A stretch of DNA of 6,987 bases from an uncultured Ruminococcus sp. (GCA_947175005.1 CAMWLD010000117.1:1-6987); one strand, 5' to 3'; counted from the first letter of the stretch, positions 1-4,809 are shown. The notes: a model not told the origin generated them from the letters alone. A program made the numbers and translations.

Positions 1-61
1 TAGTAACAGGCAACTCACAACCACCAACAAATAAACGCATTTCAACAACACATTCACAGCA

Positions 62-153
62 GCACAAAGCCACCCTACGGCGTTTGAGCGGGGACAAAGC
101 CAATCCCCCGGCGTGTGAGAGGGAGCAAAGCCATTTCCCGGCGTTTTAGGGGA
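62..153. repeat. Three degenerate ~30-bp tandem repeat units
   Basis: Three imperfect units start near 64, 94 and 124. Each carries CAAAGCC (65-71, 95-101, 126-132) and CGGCGT (78-83, 109-114, 139-144), followed by a purine- and G-rich tail. The centre between the two conserved words varies. Spacings are 30 and 31 bp. Read on the minus strand, each unit contains GCC-N7/8-GGC and could form a short hairpin. The tract is probably non-coding, because all open frames through it are short and lack a ribosome-binding site. It resembles a dispersed intergenic repeat, but only this tract is visible, so family membership is inference. Confidence 0.7.
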
Positions 154-304
154 TTAACAGTCACGGCAGTATTTAAACATCGATTTTTAATCCTACATTT
201 ACAAAAAAGCAACACAAACTTCACATTGCAAAAAATTAACAGAAAAATGCTCGAAAATTGACTTAAATTCTATATAGATTACTATTTCCCTTTTTGAAAT
301 AATA

Positions 305-313
305 TGTTATAAT
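305..313 (+). promoter_or_regulatory. Extended -10 promoter for the SGNH lipoprotein gene
   Basis: TGTTATAAT matches the extended -10 consensus TGnTATAAT exactly. No good -35 lies 16-18 bp upstream, which is acceptable for extended -10 promoters. Transcription would begin near 320, leaving a leader of about 130 nt before the ATG at 453. A weaker alternative is TTGACT (258-263) with TACTAT (280-285) at a 16-bp spacing. The region is AT-rich, so chance matches are possible, but this is the best promoter-like site in the window. Confidence 0.55.
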
Positions 314-367
314 AACAGTATGAGTTTTTATGATGATATTTTAATTCCCGAGGCAGTTTGACCGACT

Positions 368-390
368 GTAAATAAACGGAAGTTTATTAC
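368..390 (+). other. Hairpin in the 5' leader of the lipoprotein gene
   Basis: AATAAAC (371-377) and GTTTATT (382-388) pair perfectly around a GGAA tetraloop. GT (368-369) and AC (389-390) extend the stem past a single bulged A at 370. It has no T-tract after it, so it is not a terminator. It lies inside the predicted leader, about 60 nt before the start codon, and could affect mRNA stability or translation. It does not match a riboswitch class I know. Confidence 0.4.
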
Positions 391-452
391 AAAATGTTGA
401 AAAATGTCAGCCTGTCCTCCGAAACAGAAAGAACCGAAAGGAAACAACAAAA

Positions 453-1916
453 ATGACAAATAAGCAAAATATTGGCGCTCGCAGAGTATGCGCAGTCCTG
501 CTGACTGCTGCCCTTTCCTGCTCTCTTTCGGGATGCAGCGATAAAGCGTCCGAGCATCCCCAAAGACCCGCCCGCACACAGAGTACATTTACTCTTCCCG
601 ATGTGGACGAATACAGGCAGGAGGCAGAAAGGCTAAGAGAGGAACAGGCTAAGCAAACGGAAACCGACGTTATTCTCGAGGAAACAGAGGCGATCGGTGT
701 CGACAGCCTTTCCGAGACCGAGCTGCCCGATGAGGAAAACGAGGACTGGAAAGAGGGACTTTCTTTCCCCTCTGCTACTCTTGCGCCTTTGGAAAACGAG
801 ATAGGCGAATCCGCCGTTAACGCAGTCACGGAAACAATTGCCGACACGGCAGCAGATACGGCAGTCACGGAAACGACCGTCGGCAGCGTTGCCGACCCGA
901 CGATAAGCGCAGCAAATCCCCCACAGACAGCCCTGCTTGCCAATACCTCCACAGGCTCGGAGACCATTTCCGTATCCCCTGCGGCGGTAAACGCTACCCT
1001 CGGGTATTCGGGTGAGGTTTCCGGGGAATATAATAAGGAATTTTTTGAATCCGATCTGTTTATAGGGGATTCCATTTCCACGGGCTATTCGCTGTACGGC
1101 TTTATGGCGGAAAAGAACGTGTTCGCAAAAATAGGGCTTAACCCCTCTTCCGTGCTTACAAAAAGCGTTCCTACGGTTTACGGCGAAATAACCGCTGCGG
1201 ATATGATAAGCTATACCCTTCCCAAGCGGGTGTACATAATGCTTGGGTCAAACGGTATCCAGTGGCTCAGCGGGGAAAGTATGTTAAAGTCCATGAAAAG
1301 CCTTACGGAGATGATAACCCTCACATCTCCCGAAACGGAGATAGTTATAGTGGGCGTGCCCCCCGTTACCGCGGCTTATGACTCCACCGTTGAGGGTATG
1401 GACGTAATGGCGGCTGTAAATGCATACAACTCGGGGCTGGCGCAGTTTGCGGCGGAAAACAGCTACATTTTTGTTGACCCAGGAGTTATTCTCAAGGATT
1501 CCACGGGATATTTTGCGGGGCAGTATGCCGAGAAGGACGGAATGCACTTCAAATCCGCTACCTATAAGATCTTGCTAAGCTATATTGAACGCGAGGTAAC
1601 AGCGGCGGAGGAACGCGCGGCGGCAATGGCGGCAGCCGAGGAAGAGGCTGCTTTGGCGGCGGCAGGCGTTACCGAAAGTGCGGATAATGCGGGAGACGTA
1701 AACGCTTCCGAAAATGTCAGCGATGACTTTGAAGAAAGCGGAGAAAAGGTTCTGCCCGATAATATTGCAAGTGTTGCGGAAGATGTTGACAAGACCGTAA
1801 AAAATGCCGTAACAGGCATTCCCCAGGAGTTTGTGACATTGCCCGAGGCATTGTCGGCAAAGGCGGAAAAAGAGGCTGCCGAATCCGAAAAGCAGGATAC
1901 ATGGGCGGCAGAGTAA
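453..1916 (+). CDS. Surface lipoprotein with SGNH/GDSL hydrolase domain
   Basis: Predicted 487-residue secreted esterase-type lipoprotein. Residues 1-28 form a lipoprotein signal: a basic start with R10-R11, a hydrophobic core, then lipobox LSGC with the lipidated cysteine at C28. Residues 29 to about 190 are acidic, Thr/Ala/Glu-rich and probably disordered, serving as a spacer from the membrane. The SGNH domain covers about 195-385. It shows the block I motif GDS with nucleophile S207, a block II-like G228, the block III-like LGSNG with N267, and D362-G-M-H365 as the acid/base pair. The tail (about 385-487) is Ala/Glu-rich, begins as a likely helix or coiled coil, and ends without an anchor. 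Family members remove acyl groups from glycans, peptidoglycan or lipids; the substrate here cannot be told. An AAAGGAA site 10 nt upstream supports the ATG at 453. The hydrolase assignment is strong; the envelope role is inferred. Confidence 0.85.
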   Translation: MTNKQNIGARRVCAVLLTAALSCSLSGCSDKASEHPQRPARTQSTFTLPDVDEYRQEAERLREEQAKQTETDVILEETEAIGVDSLSETELPDEENEDWKEGLSFPSATLAPLENEIGESAVNAVTETIADTAADTAVTETTVGSVADPTISAANPPQTALLANTSTGSETISVSPAAVNATLGYSGEVSGEYNKEFFESDLFIGDSISTGYSLYGFMAEKNVFAKIGLNPSSVLTKSVPTVYGEITAADMISYTLPKRVYIMLGSNGIQWLSGESMLKSMKSLTEMITLTSPETEIVIVGVPPVTAAYDSTVEGMDVMAAVNAYNSGLAQFAAENSYIFVDPGVILKDSTGYFAGQYAEKDGMHFKSATYKILLSYIEREVTAAEERAAAMAAAEEEAALAAAGVTESADNAGDVNASENVSDDFEESGEKVLPDNIASVAEDVDKTVKNAVTGIPQEFVTLPEALSAKAEKEAAESEKQDTWAAE

Positions 1917-1935
1917 TAATATAAATTATGTGTCG

Positions 1936-1959
1936 GAGGCAAGAAAATTTTCTTGCCTC
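1936..1959 (+). terminator. Palindromic hairpin after the lipoprotein gene, weak terminator
   Basis: A perfect 24-nt palindrome starts 20 nt after the lipoprotein stop codon. It gives an 8-bp stem, GAGGCAAG with CTTGCCTC, closing an AAAATTTT centre. The sequence after it (TTGGTGTT) is only moderately T-rich, so termination may be partial. It is symmetric, so it can form on either strand. It separates the lipoprotein gene from the queH control region and could also act as an mRNA 3' stabiliser. Confidence 0.5.
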
Positions 1960-1964
1960 TTGGT

Positions 1965-2013
1965 GTTATCAAGGATAACAATTATCGTAGGATAACCGTT
2001 ATTAGAGGATAAT
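1965..2013 (+). promoter_or_regulatory. 17-bp periodic TTATC/GATAA half-site array before queH
   Basis: GGATAAC, GGATAAC and GGATAAT begin at 1973, 1990 and 2007, exactly 17 bp apart. The inverted word TTATC, or TTATT in the last copy, begins at 1966, 1982 and 1999. Six half-sites therefore alternate in orientation about every 8-9 bp. GTTATC-AAG-GATAAC (1965-1979) is a perfect inverted repeat. The last unit contains the queH Shine-Dalgarno site, and its 17-bp period reaches the ATG. This looks like an operator array or a structured translational control element. No regulator is identifiable, and it does not resemble a preQ1 riboswitch. Confidence 0.45.
2004..2009 (+). promoter_or_regulatory. 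Ribosome-binding site of queH, inside the repeat array
   Basis: AGAGGA lies 8 nt before the ATG at 2018, a good spacing, and fixes that start. It overlaps the third GGATAA unit of the upstream array (2007-2013). A protein bound there, or pairing of GATAA with an upstream TTATC, could hide the ribosome-binding site. Confidence 0.6.
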
Positions 2014-2017
2014 ATTT

Positions 2018-2680
2018 ATGGAAACAAAACAGAATTATCAAAAAATTTTAGAGCAGACAATTTCCGAAATCGAGGGGTTAAAAGAGCCGCCCACATTAAT
2101 GCTTCACAGCTGCTGCGCCCCCTGTTCAAGCTATGTGCTGGAATATCTTAGCCGTTATTTTGCCATAACGGTTTTTTACTATAATCCGAACATTTACCCT
2201 CCCGAAGAATTTTACAAGCGGCGGGAGGAACAGGAAAAATTTATAGGGAAATTTCCCGCCCGTATCCCCATAAAATTCATGGGCACGGAATACGGCAGCG
2301 AAAAATTTTACGAAGCTGTAAAGGGTCTTGAGCACATTCCCGAGGGAGGCGAGCGGTGCTTTGCCTGCTTTCGTCTGCGGCTTTGGGAAACGGCGCTGGC
2401 TGCAAAGGCGGCGGGGTCGGATTATTTCACCACCACTCTTTCGATCAGTCCTCTGAAAAATGCCGCCGCCCTCAATCGCATAGGGGGCGAGATAGCCGAG
2501 GAGGTCGGCGTTAAATATCTGTATTCGGATTTCAAGAAAAAGAACGGCTACAAGCGTTCCACCGAGCTTTCCAAGGAATACGGTATTTACAGGCAGGATT
2601 ACTGCGGCTGCGTTTACTCAATGCAGGAGGCAAGAAGCAGGAGGCAGGAGAAAAGCGGCGGAATTGACGGTCAGCCGTAA
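2018..2680 (+). CDS. queH: Epoxyqueuosine reductase QueH
   Basis: This 220-residue cytoplasmic protein belongs to the QueH (former DUF208) family. QueH reduces epoxyqueuosine to queuosine in the last step of making the wobble base of tRNAs with GUN anticodons, replacing the cobalamin-dependent QueG. The family cysteines are all present: C32-C33-x-x-C36 in LMLHSCCAPC, C114-x-x-C117 in RCFACFRLRL, and C196-G-C198 in QDYCGC. In this family such cysteines hold an iron-sulfur cluster and a neighbouring metal site. YNPNIYP (55-61) and the TTLSISPLKN stretch (139-148) are also typical. Length is normal. The Arg/Glu/Gly-rich tail after C198 is variable, and a 10-bp direct repeat encodes part of it (2623-2632 and 2637-2646). 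The start is set by AGAGGA at 2004-2009. No clear terminator follows, so read-through into the flavodoxin gene 190 nt downstream is possible. Confidence 0.93.
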   Translation: METKQNYQKILEQTISEIEGLKEPPTLMLHSCCAPCSSYVLEYLSRYFAITVFYYNPNIYPPEEFYKRREEQEKFIGKFPARIPIKFMGTEYGSEKFYEAVKGLEHIPEGGERCFACFRLRLWETALAAKAAGSDYFTTTLSISPLKNAAALNRIGGEIAEEVGVKYLYSDFKKKNGYKRSTELSKEYGIYRQDYCGCVYSMQEARSRRQEKSGGIDGQP

Positions 2681-2762
2681 AACGTTCTTGTTTTATAAAA
2701 GTTTGACGAAAATTTTGTGTAAAGTTTGTGAAAATTACCGATGAATTTTTCCCGTGTCCTGC

Positions 2763-2820
2763 CGATATATACGATAAGATTTGGTTTAGAAAAATTCCTG
2801 TACGGTGTGAAAATATTTTG
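2763..2820 (+). promoter_or_regulatory. Upstream block A, shared with the next intergenic region
   Basis: CGATATATACGATA (2763-2776) is nearly identical to a word at 3475-3488, differing at one base in 14. It consists of CGATA repeated with a 9-bp period. A second block (2794-2820) begins ATTC and ends in a GTG/ATATTTTG segment that matches 3514-3540 at 12 of the last 14 positions. The block ends about 50 nt before the flavodoxin start. TACGAT (2770-2775) or TAAGAT (2775-2780) could be a weak -10, but no clear -35 is seen. A promoter or operator role is inferred from conservation between the two sites. Confidence 0.35.
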
Positions 2821-2870
2821 AGTTTAAAAATGTTCACAGTGCAGAAAAATACAGAAAGAGATTTGATAAA

Positions 2871-3392
2871 ATGAAAACAATAGTTATCTACAATTCGCAA
2901 ACGGGCTTTACCAAGCGATATGCCGAATGGATAGCGGAGGCGGCGGGAGCCGAGTGCGTCGACCTTAAAACGGCGGAGAAGCAGGATCTGTCGGCTTATG
3001 AGGCAATTGTTTTCGGCAGCTGGGCTTGCGCGGGAGGGGTCAGCAGGCTTAGCCGGTTCAAAAGCGCTGTCCGCAGACTGGAGGGCAAAAAGCTTATTGC
3101 ATATTGCGTGGGAGCAAGCCCTATAGAAAGCCCCGAGGTGGAGAAGTCTCTCGAGAAGAATTTTAAAACGCCGGAGTTTGAAGGGGTAAGCGCCTTTTAC
3201 TGCCCCGGGGGGCTTGATTATGAAAAAATGTCTGCCTCTTCAAAATTCGCCATGAATATGTTGGTAAAGGTGCTTAGCGCAAAAAAGGAGAAAACAGATG
3301 AGGACAGGGAAATGATAAAAATGATCTCCTCTTCCTATGATATTTCCGATAAAAAATATATTGAACCTATCCTTGAAGCACTGGGAAAATAA
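2871..3392 (+). CDS. Flavodoxin-like FMN-binding protein
   Basis: This 173-residue soluble protein has a flavodoxin fold. MKTIVIYNS forms the first beta strand and leads into the phosphate-binding loop S9-Q-T-G-F-T14, which holds the FMN phosphate. The second flavin loop is probably GSWACAGGVS (49-58). Sequence style fits the Flavodoxin_5 group, related to HemG, rather than a small electron-carrier flavodoxin with its usual acidic, aromatic flavin loops. The C-terminal stretch (111-173), beginning CPGGLDYEKM, is the kind seen in many uncharacterised clostridial members. The likely role is redox, either passing electrons or oxidising a small substrate; the partner is unknown. The upstream queH makes a reductive tRNA-modification role worth considering, but nothing in the sequence proves it. 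A weak AAAGAGA site about 10 nt upstream supports the ATG. There is no signal peptide or membrane segment. Confidence 0.85.
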   Translation: MKTIVIYNSQTGFTKRYAEWIAEAAGAECVDLKTAEKQDLSAYEAIVFGSWACAGGVSRLSRFKSAVRRLEGKKLIAYCVGASPIESPEVEKSLEKNFKTPEFEGVSAFYCPGGLDYEKMSASSKFAMNMLVKVLSAKKEKTDEDREMIKMISSSYDISDKKYIEPILEALGK

Positions 3393-3422
3393 TTTCCGTG
3401 GTTTTGCCGTGTGCCGCCAAAA

Positions 3423-3468
3423 TTTCCCGAAAAAATTTGTGCAAAATATCCCATAAACTTTCGGGAAA
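3423..3468. repeat. 10-bp inverted repeat after the flavodoxin gene
   Basis: TTTCCCGAAA (3423-3432) and TTTCGGGAAA (3459-3468) are perfect reverse complements separated by 26 nt. The first arm begins 30 nt after the flavodoxin stop. No T-tract follows, so it is a poor intrinsic terminator. It could be a binding dyad or a loose hairpin ending just before the conserved CGATATATA block at 3475. Confidence 0.45.
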
Positions 3469-3474
3469 TACGGT

Positions 3475-3540
3475 CGATATATATGATAGGGTAAATGTAT
3501 AATAAACAATATGATTCTCGGGGTCGGTGCAGATATTTTG
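3475..3540 (+). promoter_or_regulatory. Upstream block B with -10 box, before the hypothetical gene
   Basis: CGATATATATGATA (3475-3488) and the 27-nt block at 3514-3540 correspond to the pair upstream of the flavodoxin gene. Between them TATAAT (3498-3503) is a perfect -10. TCGATA (3474-3479) could be a weak -35 (4 of 6) at an 18-bp spacing and overlaps the shared word. Transcription would start near 3510 and run about 90 nt to the ATG at 3599. Confidence 0.45.
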
Positions 3541-3571
3541 GCGTGCGGGTATGCTGGTATGCCGGCGTGTT
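3540..3571 (+). repeat. Four tandem 8-bp GGYRTGYN units
   Basis: GGCGTGCG, GGTATGCT, GGTATGCC and GGCGTGTT follow one another without gaps. Two units are identical for seven bases and the outer two share GGCGTG. The run lies in the predicted leader of the hypothetical gene, 11 nt before its Shine-Dalgarno site. It probably arose by slipped-strand duplication. Any effect on translation is conjecture. Confidence 0.5.
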
Positions 3572-3582
3572 ACATCATCCGG

Positions 3583-3589
3583 AAAGGAG
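3583..3589 (+). promoter_or_regulatory. Strong ribosome-binding site of the hypothetical gene
   Basis: AAAGGAG ends 9 nt before the ATG at 3599, which decides that start. Another ATG at 3592 is in a different frame, too close to the site, and stops after 23 codons. An in-frame ATG at 3608 is possible but less well spaced. Confidence 0.7.
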
Positions 3590-3598
3590 TAATGATAT

Positions 3599-4588
3599 AT
3601 GGATTTCATGAGTATAGGCTCGATAAACAGCTATGTAAAAACCATGAATATGGAAAATAAATGGCAGGCAAAGAAAAATTCGGGGAATTTCGCTGCCGAC
3701 GGCGCAAAGACTATTGGCGAATGGATGGAAAATCAGAAAAAGAAGACCGAGGAAAAAACCTCGGCTTTGAAAAACATGGGTAATAAGAGCGATTCCACTC
3801 TTAATAATATCCGCAACAAGCTTACCAAGGGCAGCAAGCTTACTCCCACCGAGAAGGAGTATCTGCGGAAGAAAGACCCCACTATGTATCAGAAGGTTCA
3901 GAATATTGAGGCGGAGCAGAAGGATTTTGAAAACAAGCTGCGCCAGTGTAAGACCAAAGACGAGGTAAGGCGGTTAAAGCTTACCTATGCGGCTTCTGCC
4001 CTTTCCGCAGTGAACAGCATAAAGAACAGCCCCTATATTTCCGATGCCGACAAAATGGCTCTTATTTCCGAGCAGCAAATGAGAATGGCTGCCATTGACA
4101 AGTCCCACAGCGATTTTGTAAGGAGCGGAGAATTTTCCGATCTGCCTACAGACGCAGAGCGTGCAGAGGCTGCCAAGAAGTTGGCGGAGGCTGAAAATGG
4201 CAATGAAGAAAGCAATACCGACAACATCGAGGATAAAAATAACGCTGAAAAGGCTGACAGCAACAGCAGCAAGGAAGTTACCGCAGAGCGTGAGCCTAAG
4301 AAAGTCAAGGTCGTAAACCATGACAAGGAGGGCAAGGCTAAGGTCGAAGAAAAGGAAGCCCCCAAGGCAAGGAGATCCGAGGGCGCACGGAAAATGGCTG
4401 CCAAAGCAAAAGCGGAGCAGTCCTATGAAGTGCGCAAGACCCGCCGTTCCCGCAAAGCCTTCCGCACAGCAGCGGCAGGAGGGAACATAGCGGCAGTGGG
4501 CGGAAACGCCAAGTCTGCGGCAAGCGTTAAGCAGGCTGTAAGCGTTACCCCAAGAGCAATAGGCAGCAGCTTAGACGTCAAGGCGTAA
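3599..4588 (+). CDS. Hypothetical Lys/Glu/Ala-rich soluble protein
   Basis: I do not recognise a characterised family. The 329-residue product has no signal peptide, no membrane segment and one cysteine (C117). Residues 1-45 are polar. Residues about 45-180 look like a helical module: charged helices, then LTPTEKEYLRKKDP (81-94), a probable coiled-coil stretch (97-127) and an Ala/Ser helix (128-143). This middle part reads like a conserved family of uncharacterised clostridial proteins, but that is memory of style, not a search. Residues 180-260 are acidic and then mixed-charge and probably disordered. Residues 258-290 are strongly basic (RR, RK, RRSRK) and might bind nucleic acid or another polyanion. 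The last 40 residues are small and Ala/Ser/Gly-rich. It has its own ribosome-binding site, a likely promoter and a strong terminator, so it is probably a single-gene transcript. Coding status is secure; function is unknown. Confidence 0.85.
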   Translation: MDFMSIGSINSYVKTMNMENKWQAKKNSGNFAADGAKTIGEWMENQKKKTEEKTSALKNMGNKSDSTLNNIRNKLTKGSKLTPTEKEYLRKKDPTMYQKVQNIEAEQKDFENKLRQCKTKDEVRRLKLTYAASALSAVNSIKNSPYISDADKMALISEQQMRMAAIDKSHSDFVRSGEFSDLPTDAERAEAAKKLAEAENGNEESNTDNIEDKNNAEKADSNSSKEVTAEREPKKVKVVNHDKEGKAKVEEKEAPKARRSEGARKMAAKAKAEQSYEVRKTRRSRKAFRTAAAGGNIAAVGGNAKSAASVKQAVSVTPRAIGSSLDVKA

Positions 4589-4616
4589 GGCTGCATGAGA
4601 ATCAAAAATATATTTT

Positions 4617-4645
4617 CCCCCTGTCTCATGCAGGGGGATTTTTTT
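4617..4645 (+). terminator. Intrinsic terminator of the hypothetical gene
   Basis: CCCCCTG (4617-4623) and CAGGGGG (4631-4637) form a 7-bp GC-rich stem with a 7-nt loop. An A and seven Ts (4639-4645) follow, the classic rho-independent form, starting 28 nt after the stop codon. An upstream arm, CTGCATGAGA (4591-4600), is a perfect complement of TCTCATGCAG (4624-4633), which includes the loop and part of the 3' arm. The two folds therefore exclude each other. Confidence 0.85.
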
Positions 4646-4666
4646 GACAGGAAGTTCCGAAAAGAA

Positions 4667-4696
4667 ACCGACAGGAGTTTTAAAAATCCTGTCGGT
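4667..4696 (-). terminator. Bidirectional hairpin, likely pheT terminator
   Basis: ACCGACAGGA (4667-4676) and TCCTGTCGGT (4687-4696) are a perfect 10-bp stem around a 10-nt AT-rich loop. On the minus strand the stem is followed by TTCTTTTC, a fair T-tract, so it fits the end of pheT transcripts. On the plus strand CTTTT follows, so it may also back up the terminator at 4617-4645. It lies 134 nt beyond the pheT stop, with the MITE-like element between. Confidence 0.65.
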
Positions 4697-4703
4697 CTTT
4701 TGG

Positions 4704-4809
4704 GGAAACGCTGATTAAATCGCCCTTAACAATTTTTAAAATTTACAAATGGCTATGGGGGCGGCTTTTCCCCGCCTACGGCGGGGAAAAGCCTTTAATC
4801 AGCAGTTCC
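4704..4809. mobile_element. MITE-like palindromic element
   Basis: The ends are inverted repeats: 4704-4719 and 4794-4809 match at 14 of 16 positions, including a perfect 10-bp core, GCTGATTAAA with TTTAATCAGC (4710-4719, 4794-4803). Inside, GGCTTTTCCCCGCC (4763-4776) and its exact complement (4780-4793) form a 14-bp stem with a TAC loop. That stem abuts the right end repeat, while 43 nt of unpaired or AT-palindromic sequence separates it from the left one. The element has no room for a gene. Terminal inverted repeats plus a strong internal palindrome fit a non-autonomous MITE or REP-type element. No clear target-site duplication is visible, so mobility is inferred. Confidence 0.5.

Noticed and set aside
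3..149. A plus-strand frame open from the left edge, which could be the tail of an upstream gene
   Set aside because: Its second half is simply the degenerate repeat read through, the first half is A/C-rich with no recognisable motif, and the other frames are equally open. It cannot be supported without the sequence to the left.
62..153. CRISPR array
   Set aside because: There are only three diverged units with no unique spacers of constant size and no cas genes nearby.
1..180. A minus-strand short frame starting MFKYCRDC and a following open frame to the edge with a hydrophobic end
   Set aside because: A stop codon at 156-154 splits it, no Shine-Dalgarno site is visible, and the rest is repeat sequence.
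407..1081. Long minus-strand open frame opposite the lipoprotein linker
   Set aside because: It is Ser/Val-rich only because it mirrors Thr/Glu/Ala codons of the plus-strand gene, and it lacks a ribosome-binding site and domains. Those at 3974-4404 opposite the hypothetical gene are rejected likewise.
1973..1983. GGATAACAATT identical to part of the lac operator
   Set aside because: It is an 11-base match confined to one half of the operator, inside a repeat with its own 17-bp logic. No LacI-type gene is nearby, so chance is the better explanation.
1917..2017. preQ1 riboswitch in front of queH
   Set aside because: The short hairpin followed by an A-rich pseudoknot strand typical of preQ1-I is not seen; the space holds a palindrome and the GATAA array instead.
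4591..4637. H-type pseudoknot using the loop CCCC and the GGGG after the stem
   Set aside because: It would need a connecting loop across a 10-bp stem, and no nucleotides are left between the two arms, so the fold is sterically unlikely.
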